Made by a program: the position numbers and the translations under genes. Positions 9,593 to 21,900 of a stretch of DNA of 64,000 bases are shown piece after piece. This stretch comes from Buttiauxella warmboldiae (GTDB lineage Bacteria > Pseudomonadota > Gammaproteobacteria > Enterobacterales > Enterobacteriaceae). Numbering within the stretch: the first letter of the stretch is position 1; each line of letters starts with the position of its first letter. The notes beneath the pieces were generated by a model. It was given only the letters and a program-made list of their open reading frames with translations, had not been told where the DNA came from and made no database searches. Where the stretch lies: NCBI RefSeq assembly GCF_003818135.1, contig NZ_RPOH01000025.1, forward strand, positions 51,028 through 115,027, in the 5' to 3' direction.

Positions 9593-11866
9593 ATGCTCAA
9601 TCAAGAACTGGAACTCAGTTTAAACATGGCTTTCGCCAGAGCGCGCGAGCACCGACATGAGTTTATGACCGTCGAGCATCTGTTACTGGCTTTGCTCAGT
9701 AACCCATCGGCTCGCGAAGCGCTGGAAGCGTGTAGCGTGGACCTGGTGGCGCTGCGACAGGAACTCGAGGCCTTCATCGAACAAACCACGCCGGTTCTGC
9801 CCGCCAGTGAAGAAGAGCGTGACACTCAGCCTACGCTTAGCTTCCAGCGTGTGCTGCAACGTGCGGTCTTTCACGTCCAGTCTTCTGGCCGCAGTGAAGT
9901 GACCGGGGCAAATGTACTGGTGGCTATCTTCAGCGAGCAGGAGTCCCAGGCTGCGTACCTGCTGCGTAAACATGAAGTCAGCCGGCTTGATGTGGTCAAC
10001 TTTATCTCTCACGGTACACGCAAAGACGAACCTAACCAGGCGCCGGGCGCAGAAAATCCGGTTAATGAAGAGCAGGCAGGCGGGGAGGAACGTATGGAAA
10101 ACTTCACCACCAATCTCAACCAGCTTGCACGCGTGGGAGGGATCGATCCGCTGATTGGCCGCGAGAAAGAGCTTGAGCGCGCCATTCAGGTTCTGTGCCG
10201 CCGCCGTAAAAACAACCCGCTGTTGGTGGGGGAGTCCGGGGTCGGGAAGACGGCGATTGCCGAAGGGCTTGCCTGGCGTATCGTGCAGGGCGACGTGCCG
10301 GAAGTGATTGCCGATTGTACTATTTACGCGTTGGATATCGGTTCGTTGCTGGCGGGCACGAAATACCGCGGTGACTTTGAGAAACGTTTTAAAGCGTTGC
10401 TCAAGCAGCTTGAACAGGATCAGAACAGCATTCTGTTTATCGATGAAATTCATACCATTATCGGTGCAGGCGCCGCGTCCGGCGGCCAGGTGGATGCGGC
10501 CAACCTGATTAAGCCGCTGCTGTCGAGCGGCAAGATCCGCGTCATCGGCTCAACAACGTATCAGGAATTCAGCAATATCTTTGAAAAAGACCGTGCTCTG
10601 GCACGTCGCTTCCAGAAAATTGATATTACTGAGCCCAGCGTTGAGGAGACCGTGCAGATTATTAACGGTCTGAAACCGAAATACGAAGCGCACCATGACG
10701 TGCGTTATACCGCGAAAGCGATTCGTGCCGCGGTGGAACTGGCGGTGAAATATATCAACGATCGTCACCTGCCGGACAAGGCAATTGACGTTATCGACGA
10801 AGCAGGGGCTCGTAGCCGCCTGATGCCGGTGAGCAAGCGTAAGAAAACGGTCAATGTCGCCGATATCGAAACCGTGGTCGCACGTATTGCCCGCATCCCG
10901 GAGAAGAGCGTGTCGGCAAGCGATCGTGATACGCTCAGAAGCCTGGACGACCGTCTGAAAATGCTGGTGTTTGGCCAGGATAAAGCCATTGAGGCGTTAA
11001 CCGAAGCGATCAAAATGAGCCGTGCCGGGTTAGGACACGATCGTAAGCCCGTTGGTTCCTTCCTGTTTGCCGGCCCAACCGGGGTGGGTAAAACGGAAGT
11101 GACCGTGCAGCTGGCGAAATCGCTGGGCATTGAGCTGCTGCGCTTTGATATGTCGGAATATATGGAACGCCACACGGTGAGCCGTTTGATTGGCGCGCCT
11201 CCGGGATACGTAGGTTTTGACCAGGGCGGCCTGCTGACGGATGCGGTGATTAAGCATCCTCACTCTGTGCTGCTGCTTGATGAGATCGAAAAAGCGCACC
11301 CGGATGTCTTTAACCTGCTATTACAGGTGATGGATAACGGTACGCTGACCGATAACAACGGGCGCAAAGCGGACTTCCGTAATGTGATTCTGGTGATGAC
11401 CACCAACGCCGGGGTGCGTGAAACCGAGCGTAAGTCGATTGGCCTGATTCGTCAGGACAACAGTACCGACGCAATGGAAGAGATCAAAAAGATCTTTACC
11501 CCGGAATTCCGCAACCGTCTGGACAACATTATCTGGTTCAACCATCTCTCTACCGAGGTGATCCACCAGGTGGTCGACAAATTTATTGTTGAGCTACAGG
11601 TGCAGTTGGATCAGAAAGGGGTTTCGCTGGAAGTGAGCCAGGAAGCGCGTGACTGGCTGGCAGAGAAAGGCTATGACCGTGCGATGGGCGCGCGTCCCAT
11701 GACGCGTGTAATTCAGGACAACCTGAAAAAACCGCTCGCCAATGAACTGCTGTTTGGTTCATTAGTGGACGGAGGCCAGGTCACGGTGGCGCTGGATAAA
11801 GAGGATCAGAAACTGGTTTATAATTTCCATAGCGCGCAGAAGCACAAACCGGAAGCGGCTCACTAA
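9593..11866 (+). CDS. clpA: ClpA, AAA+ unfoldase of the ClpAP protease
   Basis: 757 residues (E. coli 758). An N-domain binds ClpS. D1 has Walker A GESGVGKT (213-220) and D2 has GPTGVGKT (494-501), each followed by its Walker B (ILFIDEIH and [11 protein letters not shown]). An IGL loop (KSIGLIRQ) that docks into ClpP is present in D2. Start: the ATG at 9593 follows a very strong GGGGGAGG; an upstream TTG lies inside that ribosome site. ClpA forms a hexamer in the cytoplasm that unfolds proteins and feeds ClpP. It forms an operon-like pair with clpS. An internal start near codon 168 is described separately. Confidence 0.97.
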   Translation: MLNQELELSLNMAFARAREHRHEFMTVEHLLLALLSNPSAREALEACSVDLVALRQELEAFIEQTTPVLPASEEERDTQPTLSFQRVLQRAVFHVQSSGRSEVTGANVLVAIFSEQESQAAYLLRKHEVSRLDVVNFISHGTRKDEPNQAPGAENPVNEEQAGGEERMENFTTNLNQLARVGGIDPLIGREKELERAIQVLCRRRKNNPLLVGESGVGKTAIAEGLAWRIVQGDVPEVIADCTIYALDIGSLLAGTKYRGDFEKRFKALLKQLEQDQNSILFIDEIHTIIGAGAASGGQVDAANLIKPLLSSGKIRVIGSTTYQEFSNIFEKDRALARRFQKIDITEPSVEETVQIINGLKPKYEAHHDVRYTAKAIRAAVELAVKYINDRHLPDKAIDVIDEAGARSRLMPVSKRKKTVNVADIETVVARIARIPEKSVSASDRDTLRSLDDRLKMLVFGQDKAIEALTEAIKMSRAGLGHDRKPVGSFLFAGPTGVGKTEVTVQLAKSLGIELLRFDMSEYMERHTVSRLIGAPPGYVGFDQGGLLTDAVIKHPHSVLLLDEIEKAHPDVFNLLLQVMDNGTLTDNNGRKADFRNVILVMTTNAGVRETERKSIGLIRQDNSTDAMEEIKKIFTPEFRNRLDNIIWFNHLSTEVIHQVVDKFIVELQVQLDQKGVSLEVSQEARDWLAEKGYDRAMGARPMTRVIQDNLKKPLANELLFGSLVDGGQVTVALDKEDQKLVYNFHSAQKHKPEAAH
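10083..10096 (+). promoter_or_regulatory. Internal ribosome site and start in clpA
   Basis: GGGGAGGAA followed five bases later by ATG at 10094 lies in frame at codon 168 of clpA. The same position in E. coli gives a shorter ClpA of about 65 kDa lacking the N-domain. The Shine-Dalgarno is as strong as that of many genuine starts. Confidence 0.6.
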
Positions 11867-11888
11867 TTATTCATCAGCAGCCTAATAA

Positions 11889-11923
11889 AAAAAGGCCAGG
11901 TTAATAAATAACCTGGCCTTTCT
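11889..11923. terminator. Bidirectional terminator clpA/infA
   Basis: AAAGGCCAGGTT and AACCTGGCCTTT pair perfectly around AATAAAT. On the infA strand the stem is followed by seven Ts; on the clpA strand by TCTATT. It ends both convergent transcripts. Confidence 0.88.
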
Positions 11924-11972
11924 ATTACTAAACTGTTTGCGCCGCCTGTCAGGGCCGCGCTAAATAAAACTA

Positions 11973-12191
<219 letters not shown>

Positions 12192-12482
12192 CTAATCCTC
12201 GAGGGTATCACTACCATAGTTTTGAACCGGCAAGATAATGCCCAGGTTCACGTATCATGTAAAGAATTGTTGGTGAAATCACCAGCGAAAGTGCAATTTG
12301 CACATTACCCGAAACCCACTCAAAAGCTGCACGCCTGGCGCTGGTCATGAGGGCTGCGAAGAGATAAACGATGGGCTGTCCCTGTTAAAGCTAATCCCAA
12401 ACGGCGGTGGGGTAATGAGCAGAGTTCACTCTGCGGAGCTAATTATAACACTCTTAACCGTATTGTGCCGTAAACATTATCG
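12192..12482. other. Intergenic region infA–aat
   Basis: 291 bases with infA promoter and leader sequence and the tail of the aat transcript. No tRNA cloverleaf, no open frame with a ribosome site and no recognised operator was found. Confidence 0.4.
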
Positions 12483-13175
12483 TTACGAGAGGATTTGCGG
12501 CACCCAACAATAGGCGGGTAGCTGTAGCGGACGAAATATAGCCAGCTGCGCCAGATATTCCCGACGCGGAATTTCAACTGCGCCCAAAGATGCGGTATGC
12601 GCATTCAGCACCTGGCAATCAATCAGCCTGCCGCCATAATTGATAAAGTGCTGGCAGAAGACCAGCAGTGCCGTTTTGGACGCGTTTTCCCGACGGCTGA
12701 ACATCGATTCACCGCAAAACAGCGCCCCTTGCGCCACACCATACATCCCGCCGATCGGTTCCTCACCTTCCCAGACCTCAACCGAATGGGCGTGTCCCAA
12801 CTCATGTAGCCGCATATAGGCATCGATGATATCCGGGGTAATCCAGGTCCCTTCTTCACGGTCATCAGCACAGGCGCTGATAACTCGCTCGAACGCATGA
12901 TTCAGCGTCACGCGATAAGGGGAGCGGCGATGGAAACGCTTCATGCTGCGGCTCAGGTGGAATTGCTCAGGAAGCAGCACCGCGCGCGGATCGGGCGACC
13001 ACCATAAAATAGGGTCGCCGGGAGAGAACCAGGGAAAGATACCGCGCTGATAAGCCATCAATAAACGGGCGGGGCTTAAATCTCCCCCCAGCGCCAGTAA
13101 CCCGTTAGGTTCACGCAACGCTGCTTCCGGCGAAGGGAAGGCAATTGAGTCACGGGAAAGCTGAATAAGGCGCAT
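12483..13175 (-). CDS. aat: Leucyl/phenylalanyl-tRNA–protein transferase Aat
   Basis: 230 residues (E. coli 234). Aat moves Leu or Phe from charged tRNA onto proteins with N-terminal Lys, Arg or Met, generating N-degrons in the cytoplasm. The family blocks are intact: [63 protein letters not shown], and the [20 protein letters not shown] active-site stretch. It lies downstream of cydC on the same strand, 54 bases away. Its products are recognised by ClpS and degraded by ClpAP, encoded 3 kb to the left. Confidence 0.96.
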   Translation of the reverse strand: MRLIQLSRDSIAFPSPEAALREPNGLLALGGDLSPARLLMAYQRGIFPWFSPGDPILWWSPDPRAVLLPEQFHLSRSMKRFHRRSPYRVTLNHAFERVISACADDREEGTWITPDIIDAYMRLHELGHAHSVEVWEGEEPIGGMYGVAQGALFCGESMFSRRENASKTALLVFCQHFINYGGRLIDCQVLNAHTASLGAVEIPRREYLAQLAIFRPLQLPAYCWVPQILS

Positions 13176-13229
13176 GGTGTCAGGGCTCCGGGGTGGTGAT
13201 AATTATTGATGATAGCCTACTTACGCAGG

Positions 13230-14951
13230 CTATAAACGCTGGTGGAAATGATAATAGCGCCCACCGCTGGCCATTAAATCTGCGTGATGGCCTTGCTCAA
13301 TAATTCGCCCGTTGTCCATCACAATTACGCTGTCGAAATTAGCGAGTCCACGCAGGCGATGTGTGACCATTAGCACGGTTTTATCTCTGGTTACCGTAGC
13401 CAGTAAATCAAGGATCTGACGTTCGGTTTCCGCATCCAGACCTTCGGTTGGCTCATCGAGTAAAAACAGCGGGGCATCGTGTAATAATGCACGCGCAATG
13501 GCCAGGCGGCGCAGCTCGCCACCCGAGAGCTGGCGGCCACCTTCGCCCAGCCAGCTGTTAAGACCGGCATCCTCCAGCAGTTTCTCAAGACCGACACGAG
13601 ACAAAGCCTCGCTCAGTTCGGCATCGCTTGCGCCTGGCGCGGCCAGCAAAAGATTATCGCGCAGCGTGGCGCTAAATAAGTGCACCCGCTGTGACACCAC
13701 GCTGGTAGAAGCGCGCAAAGCAGTTTCATCAAACTGGCCGAGTGCTTCGCCGTTCAAACGAATTTCGCCCTGCTGCGGTTCCCACGCACGGGTTAGCAGC
13801 TGGAGCAATGTTGATTTTCCGCAGCCAGTACGTCCCAAAATAGCGATGTGTTGCCCTGCTTCGACACGCAGCGAAATATCACGCAGCGCCATTTGCGCTT
13901 GCTCAGGATAGGCAAAGCTCAGGCTGTTAATTTCCAGCGCCACGCGTTCAGGAATTGTATGAGCGCGATCGGTGAAAACCACCGTTGGTTTTTGGCCGGT
14001 GATCTCAGTGACGCGTAGCGCAGAAGCGATAACCTGTCCCAGGTGCTGAAATGCGCCGGTGACCGGGGCCAGCGCTTCAAAAGCGGCAAGCGTACAGAAG
14101 ACAAACAGCGCTATCAACGCACCCGGCGTGGCATTTCCCCCCACGCCCGCCGACGCCATCCACAGCATCAGGATGGTCGCGGCCCCGCTTATCAGCATCA
14201 TCACGGCCAGGGAAAGCGCGCTGAGGTCAGCCTGACGGTGCTGCGCCTCTTGCCAGCGTTCCTCGGTCTCGTCAAGCTGCTGCCGGTAGCGCGGCGCGGC
14301 ACCAAAAATGGTTAATTCCGCGTGGCCCTGCAGCCATGCGGTGAGCTGTTGGCGATAGTGTCCGCGCTGAATGGCGATCGCTTCGCCGGTTGGCTTTCCG
14401 GCAAAATAAAACAGCGGCGGCAGCAGAATTAACGTTGCCAGTAAAATACCGCCCAGCGTGAGGGCCAGCTGCACATCCAGCCAGCTCAAACCAAACGTCA
14501 CCACCATTATCACCACCAACGCGCCGACCATGGGTGAAATGACACGCAGGTAGAGGTGGTCTAAGGTGTCGACATCCGCCACCAGGCGGTTTAGCAACTC
14601 GCCCTGACGAAAACGGGCAAGCCCGGCAGGGGAGAGCGGCAGCAGTTTGCTGAAGGTGGAAACGCGCAGGTGCTGAAGCACGCGGAAGGTTGCATCGTGG
14701 CTCACCAGGCGCTCAAAGTAGCGGCCCGCAGTACGGGTAATTGCGCCAGCGCGCACGCCTGCTGCTGGCAGCATGTAGTTAAAGCTGTAAATACCCGCCA
14801 CGCCAACCACCGCCGAGGCAGACAGGAACCAGCCGGAGAGCGTTAGCAGCCCAATACTTGCCAGCAGCGTGACAATCGCCAGCACGACGCCAAGCGTCAG
14901 CAGCCATTTATGGCGGCAATACAGCGCCAGATAGGGAAGTAAAGCGCGCAT
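13230..14951 (-). CDS. cydC: CydC, subunit of the CydDC thiol exporter
   Basis: 573 residues, as in E. coli. Six N-terminal membrane helices (about 15-310) precede an ABC ATPase with Walker A ILGRTGCGKST, signature LSGGELRR and Walker B LFLLDEPTEGLD. CydDC is a heterodimeric exporter of glutathione and cysteine to the periplasm and binds haem; it is needed to assemble cytochrome bd and periplasmic c-type cytochromes. The start ATG shares one base with the cydD stop (TAATG), so the two are translationally coupled. Confidence 0.96.
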   Translation of the reverse strand: MRALLPYLALYCRHKWLLTLGVVLAIVTLLASIGLLTLSGWFLSASAVVGVAGIYSFNYMLPAAGVRAGAITRTAGRYFERLVSHDATFRVLQHLRVSTFSKLLPLSPAGLARFRQGELLNRLVADVDTLDHLYLRVISPMVGALVVIMVVTFGLSWLDVQLALTLGGILLATLILLPPLFYFAGKPTGEAIAIQRGHYRQQLTAWLQGHAELTIFGAAPRYRQQLDETEERWQEAQHRQADLSALSLAVMMLISGAATILMLWMASAGVGGNATPGALIALFVFCTLAAFEALAPVTGAFQHLGQVIASALRVTEITGQKPTVVFTDRAHTIPERVALEINSLSFAYPEQAQMALRDISLRVEAGQHIAILGRTGCGKSTLLQLLTRAWEPQQGEIRLNGEALGQFDETALRASTSVVSQRVHLFSATLRDNLLLAAPGASDAELSEALSRVGLEKLLEDAGLNSWLGEGGRQLSGGELRRLAIARALLHDAPLFLLDEPTEGLDAETERQILDLLATVTRDKTVLMVTHRLRGLANFDSVIVMDNGRIIEQGHHADLMASGGRYYHFHQRL

Positions 14952-16717
14952 TAGATCTCCTCCTGGCGATGAGCCAGTAACGTAGCGAACGGGCCGTTCT
15001 CAGAGGACAGCGTTGCGTAACTTCCTTGCTGCACGATACGCCCGTCACGCATCACCCAAACCTCATCCCACTCGCTGATGTAATCCAGCTGGTGGGTCAC
15101 CATCAGGGTGGTTTGCTGACGGGAGGCGTTGCTCAATGCTTCCATTACGCGTTGTTCGCTATGGGCATCAAGGCTTGCGGCAGGTTCGTCGAGCAGCAGC
15201 AATCCGCACGGCATCAGTAAAGCGCGCGCCACCGCGACACGCTGTGCCTGGCCCACGGATAAACGTGCAGAAGCTTCACCCAGAGGCGTATCTATCCCCT
15301 GGGGTAACAACGGCAGAAACTCACTGACAGAGGCTTTATCCAGCGCCGTGGCTAATTGCGCAGCGCTGGCATCCGGCGCGCTCAACAGCACGTTTTCACG
15401 GATGGTTGCTGCCGGAAGCTGCGGGTTTTGCCCAACCCAGCTGAGCCGCTCACGCCACCATTCCGGCTCCAGCTCAGCCAGCTCAACACCGTTGATCAGT
15501 AACTGCCCCTGGTAGGGTAAAAAACCTGACAACACATTGAGCAGTGAGCTTTTCCCCGCGCCACTTTGCCCCACCAGCACCACGCGTTGCCCGGCAGCCA
15601 GGGTGAAGTTCAGCGGCCCGGCGAGCATTTTCTCCTCGCCGGACAAGATAACCAGATCGCGCGCTTCAATGCTGATAGGGTCATTGGCATTGAAGCGCAT
15701 CGTACCCTGCTTGCGCTGCTGTAACGGAGCGTCAAGGAAGGTCATCAGGCTGTCGGCAGCCCCCACGGCTTGCGCTTTAGCATGATAAAAAGTGCCCAGA
15801 TCGCGCAGCGGCTGGAAAAATTCAGGCGCCAGAATCAGCGCGAGGAAACCGGCAAACAGCGTCACCCCGGTGCTGTAATGGCCAAAGTTCAGCTCGCCCA
15901 GATAGGAGAAGCCAAAATACACCGCAACCAGCGCGATGGAGAGCGAGGCGAAAAACTCCAGCACGCCGGAGGAGAGGAACGCCAGGCGTAACACCTCCAT
16001 GGTGCGCTGACGGAAATCCCGGGAAGCGATGCGGATATTTTCTGTTTCGGCGTGCCCGCGATTAAACAAACGCAGCGTTTCCATGCCGCGCAGGCGATCG
16101 AGGAAATGGCCGCTGAGCCGGGCTAACGCCTGGAAGTTGCGGCGGTTAGCGTCCGCAGCCCCCATGCCAACCATCGCCATAAACAGCGGAATAAGCGGTG
16201 CCGTGCAGAGTAATATCAGGGCCGCGACCCAGTTAGACGGGAAAATAGCAACCAGAATGAGCGCCGGAACCATCACCGCAAGCGACATTTGCGGCAGGTA
16301 ACGGGCGTAATAATCATGCATATCTTCAATTTGTTCCAGCACCAGCGTTGCCCAACTGCCGACAGGCTTGCCCTGAATCCAGGCGGGACCGGCCTGATGC
16401 ACGCGGTCGAGCACCTGGCGGCGAATTTGCTGGCGAATATGCAGCCCGGCGTAGAAGCCCACTTTTTCACGCAGCCAGACCACCCAGGCGCGTAAGACAA
16501 AAATCAGGATCAGGATAATAAAAGGCAGCAGCAGGGCATCGCGCGGGATATTTTCCATAATCATATGCTGCAGAATTCGGGCTAAAAGCCATGCCTGAGC
16601 AACAATTAACAGCCCGCTGACCAGGCCTAAAATACGGGACAGCCCCAGCCAGCGGCGCGAAATAACGCTTTGTTGTTTTAGCCAGCGGCTAAGTTGTTGT
16701 TGACGGGTTTTATTCAT
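14951..16717 (-). CDS. cydD: CydD, subunit of the CydDC thiol exporter
   Basis: 588 residues, as in E. coli. It has an N-terminal transmembrane region of six helices and a C-terminal ATPase with Walker A LVGQSGAGKSS, signature LSVGQAQR and Walker B LLLLDEPAASLD. The signature is LSVGQ rather than LSGGQ, as in other CydD proteins, suggesting asymmetric ATPase sites in the heterodimer. It is the first gene of the cydDC unit and lies downstream of trxB, separated by a terminator; thiol export and thioredoxin reduction are thus neighbours in redox homeostasis. Confidence 0.96.
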   Translation of the reverse strand: MNKTRQQQLSRWLKQQSVISRRWLGLSRILGLVSGLLIVAQAWLLARILQHMIMENIPRDALLLPFIILILIFVLRAWVVWLREKVGFYAGLHIRQQIRRQVLDRVHQAGPAWIQGKPVGSWATLVLEQIEDMHDYYARYLPQMSLAVMVPALILVAIFPSNWVAALILLCTAPLIPLFMAMVGMGAADANRRNFQALARLSGHFLDRLRGMETLRLFNRGHAETENIRIASRDFRQRTMEVLRLAFLSSGVLEFFASLSIALVAVYFGFSYLGELNFGHYSTGVTLFAGFLALILAPEFFQPLRDLGTFYHAKAQAVGAADSLMTFLDAPLQQRKQGTMRFNANDPISIEARDLVILSGEEKMLAGPLNFTLAAGQRVVLVGQSGAGKSSLLNVLSGFLPYQGQLLINGVELAELEPEWWRERLSWVGQNPQLPAATIRENVLLSAPDASAAQLATALDKASVSEFLPLLPQGIDTPLGEASARLSVGQAQRVAVARALLMPCGLLLLDEPAASLDAHSEQRVMEALSNASRQQTTLMVTHQLDYISEWDEVWVMRDGRIVQQGSYATLSSENGPFATLLAHRQEEI

Positions 16718-16788
16718 GAGTTGCCAGCGCAGGTTGGTAATACATTATCAGGCAAAATTTGCGGGCAATGTTACAACGCAGGCAAAAT

Positions 16789-16813
16789 AAAGGCGACCTA
16801 TTCAGTCGCCTTT
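16789..16813 (-). terminator. Terminator after trxB
   Basis: AAAGGCGAC and GTCGCCTTT form a perfect 9-bp stem with a 7-base loop. On the trxB strand TTATTTTG follows, so it separates trxB from cydD. Confidence 0.75.
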
Positions 16814-16847
16814 ACGTATCTTCAAACTGCTAATCAAGAAGGGGCAG

Positions 16848-18306
<1,459 letters not shown>

Positions 18307-18801
18307 ATGGTAGATAGTAAGAAGCGCCCTGGCAAAGATCTCGACCGCATCGATCGCAATATTCTCAATGAGCTGCAGAAAGATGGGCGTATTTCCAACG
18401 TCGAGCTTTCGAAGCGTGTGGGTCTTTCACCGACTCCGTGCCTTGAGCGCGTGCGTCGCCTGGAACGACAGGGGTTTATTCAGGGCTATATGGCTCTGCT
18501 GAACCCGCATTATCTGGATGCATCACTGCTGGTTTTTGTTGAGATTACTCTGAATCGTGGCGCCCCGGATGTGTTTGAGCAATTTAACGCTGCAGTTCAA
18601 AAACTGGAAGAAATTCAAGAGTGTCATTTGGTATCCGGCGATTTCGACTACCTGTTGAAAACCCGCGTACCTGATATGTCTGCGTACCGCAAATTATTAG
18701 GCGAGACCCTGTTACGACTGCCGGGTGTGAACGATACCCGTACCTATGTGGTGATGGAAGAGGTCAAACAGAGCAATCGTCTGGTCATTAAGACCCGTTA
18801 A
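18307..18801 (+). CDS. lrp: Leucine-responsive regulatory protein
   Basis: 164 residues, nearly identical to E. coli Lrp. The N-terminal helix-turn-helix (about 15-55, with NVELSKRVGLSPTPCLERVRRLE) binds DNA and the C-terminal RAM domain binds leucine and makes octamers. Lrp is a global regulator of amino-acid metabolism, one-carbon flow and fimbriae; E. coli serC-aroA, also in this window, is a reported target. The long leader upstream fits known autoregulation. A hairpin follows the gene and overlaps the ftsK control region. Confidence 0.98.
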   Translation: MVDSKKRPGKDLDRIDRNILNELQKDGRISNVELSKRVGLSPTPCLERVRRLERQGFIQGYMALLNPHYLDASLLVFVEITLNRGAPDVFEQFNAAVQKLEEIQECHLVSGDFDYLLKTRVPDMSAYRKLLGETLLRLPGVNDTRTYVVMEEVKQSNRLVIKTR

Positions 18802-18842
18802 TCACGGGCCAGGTGCAAAATCTGCGTATTTTGGTTACACTC

Positions 18843-18858
18843 CTGGTAATTCATACAG
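18843..18858 (+). promoter_or_regulatory. LexA (SOS) box upstream of ftsK
   Basis: CTGGTAATTCATACAG matches CTG-N10-CAG, with AT-rich core and only one departure from CTGT-N8-ACAG. It lies 66 bases before the ftsK start. E. coli ftsK (dinH) has an SOS box at the same place. Confidence 0.8.
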
Positions 18859-18889
18859 CAACAGTGCCGGGAATGCTCGGCGCTGTTGC
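18858..18889 (+). terminator. Hairpin between lrp and ftsK
   Basis: GCAACAGTGCCG and CGGCGCTGTTGC form a 12-bp stem with one G-T wobble. No T run follows, so it may only attenuate lrp readthrough. Its 5' arm begins at the last base of the LexA box. Confidence 0.5.
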
Positions 18890-18923
18890 TCTCCATATTT
18901 ATTAAGGACCTGGAGAGACTTAC

Positions 18924-21900
18924 TTGAGCCAGGAATACACCGAAGAAAAAGAAGTGACATTACGCAAACTCAGCAGCGGGCGGCGGGCATTAGAGGCCTT
19001 ACTGCTCCTTGTTGCCATTTTTGCCGTCTATTTGATGGTGGCGTTGCTTAGTTTTAATCCTTCCGATCCCAGCTGGTCACAAACCGCATGGCACGAACCT
19101 ATCCATAACCTGGGGGGGATCCCCGGCGCGTGGCTGGCCGATACGCTGCTATTTATTTTTGGCGTGATGGCCTACACCATCCCGGCGATCATCATCGGTG
19201 CCTGCTGGTTCACTTTCCGCAATCGCGACAGCGAAGAGTTTGTGGACTATTTTGCCGTTTCCCTGCGTCTGATTGGCGTACTGGCCATGGTGCTGACGGC
19301 CTGTGGCCTGGCGGCGATAAACGCTGATGACATCTGGTATTTTGCCTCCGGCGGCGTGATTGGAAGCTTATTAAGCACCGCGATGATGCCGTTGCTCAAC
19401 AGCAGCGGCGGCACTATTGCACTGCTGTGCGTGTGGGCTGCGGGCTTAACGCTGTTCACCGGCTGGTCGTGGATCGGTATTGCTGAGAAAATCGGCAGCG
19501 CGACCCTGAGCGTGCTGACGTTTGCCAGCAACCGCACACGCCGGGATAACACCTGGCAGGACGATGATTACGACGATGAAGAGCATCATGATGAGGAATA
19601 CGCGCCAGAGGTTGAACGGCGTGAGTCTCGTCGTGCGCGAATTTTACGCGGCGCACTAGCGCGCAAGCAGCGAATCTCGGAGAAGTTTTCTAATCCGAAC
19701 GGGCGCAAAACAGACTCGGCGCTGTTTTCTGGTAAACGCATGGACGATGCGGATGATGATGTTTTGTTCTCGGATCACAAAGCCACGCTGCCGGAAGAAG
19801 ATGTTCTGTTTTCGGGGCATAAAGCGACCATGCCTGAAAGCGAAGAGTACGATCCGCTGCTGCACGGCTATTCTATCGTTGAACCTGTAGCTGCGCCTGC
19901 CGCAGCCGCCATGGCGAACACTGCCTACGCCGCTCCGGCTATGCCTGAGGCGACCGTATCACCGGCTATCGTTCCCGCACCGGAAATGGAACCAATCCCC
20001 GCGATTGCCTGGGAACCGGCACCCACACCGGTGACTCCAGAGCCAGTGATTGCTCCGGCGCCGGAAAGCTACAATACCCCAGGCATTGCGCAGCAATCTC
20101 CTCCTCAGCAGGAGCCACAGCAGGTAACCAGCTATTGGTCAGAGCCTGAATTTGCGCAACCGGCGGTTACGCAACCTCCAGTTGAGCCAGCTTATTTTGC
20201 GCCCGCTGCGGCAGAGCCAGCCGTCCAGCCTGAACCCGTTGAAGAAATCAAACCTGCGGTGCGTCCGCCTATCTACCATTTTGAAGAGGTTGAAGCGAAA
20301 CGCGCTCGTGAGCGTGAGCAGCTGGCGGCCTGGTATCAGCCGGTTAATGAACCAAAGCCGGACCCTTACGGCTACGACAGCTCCCCGGCCTTTGCATCGG
20401 CCTCTCCAGCGGCTACGTCGCATTTTGACGCACCGGCGATGCCTCATGGTTTTGCCAGCGTTACACCTGAGGCTCCGGTTGTTCCGGCTCCAGCCGTAGC
20501 GCAGGGAGTGAAAGAGGCGGCGAAAGTTGCGGGCGCTGCGGCGGCGTTTAGCCCGGTATTCAGCATTGCAGGAGACGCGCCGCGCCCACAGATCAAAGAA
20601 GGGATTGGCCCACAGCTGCCACGTCCAAATCGTGTGCGTGTGCCAACGCGTCGTGAACTTGCCTCTTACGGTATTAAGCTGCCTTCTCAACGCATGGCGG
20701 AAGAGGAAGCTCGTCGGCAGAATGGCATGGACATCGATGAGGGGTATGCCGACGATGCCGAAGAAAGAGAGCAGCATGAGCTGGCGCGTCAGTTTGCCGC
20801 TCAGCAGCAACAGCGCTACGGCGAAGAGTACGAAGATGACGCCGTTCAGCAAAGTGAGGATGAAGCCGAGCAGGCGGAATTAGCGCGTCAGTTTGCTACG
20901 CAACAGCAGCAACGCTATTCCGCACCACCGCAGCAACCGACTCAGCAACAGCCCAATAACGCGCCGTTCTCACTGGATGATTTTGGTCTCTCACCGATGA
21001 AAACCTTGGTTAACGATGGGCCGAGCGAGCCATTATTTACGCCGGGTCATATTGAAGAGCCAGCTCCGGTGCCGCAGCCGCAAAGCTGGCAGGCTGCACC
21101 ACAGGCACATATGCCGCAACAAACGCCAGCACCTGCTCCCGCTGCGGCGCCATCGATACAGGAAAGTTTGATTCACCCGTTCCTGATGCGAAATGGGGAC
21201 GACCGTCCGCTACAGCGCCCAACCACGCCGTTGCCCTCGCTGGACTTACTGACTTCTCCACCGGCAGAAGTTGAGCCGGTAGATACCTTTGCTCTGGAGC
21301 AAATGGCGCGGCTGGTTGAAGCCCGTCTGGCGGATTACCGCATTAAAGCTGACGTGGTGGATTACTCTCCGGGCCCGGTTATCACTCGTTTTGAGCTTGA
21401 TTTAGCACCGGGGGTGAAAGCGGCGCGTATTTCTAACCTGTCACGGGACCTTGCACGTTCGTTATCAACTGTTGCCGTGCGCGTTGTCGAAGTGATCCCC
21501 GGCAAACCTTATGTTGGGCTTGAATTACCGAACAAGAAACGCCAGACCGTTTACCTGCGTGAAGTGCTGGATTGTCCTAAATTCCGCGAAAGCGCCTCGC
21601 CGTTGACGGTCGTGCTGGGTAAAGACATCGGCGGTGAACCGGTGATTGCCGATCTGGCGAAAATGCCGCACTTGCTGGTGGCGGGCACCACCGGCTCAGG
21701 TAAGTCCGTCGGCGTGAACGCCATGATCCTCAGCATGCTGTATAAAGCCACGCCGGATGAAGTGCGCTTTATTATGATCGACCCGAAAATGCTTGAGCTG
21801 TCGGTGTATGAAGGCATCCCGCATCTGTTAACGGAAGTGGTAACAGATATGAAAGACGCTGCTAATGCCCTGCGCTGGAGCGTTAACGAGATGGAACGCC

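Noticed and set aside
12330..12345. tRNA-Ser fragment (CACGCCTGG match) in the infA–aat gap
   Set aside because: Only about nine bases agree with a tRNA-Ser D-arm/anticodon-stem stretch, with no T-loop or acceptor stem; coincidence is likely.
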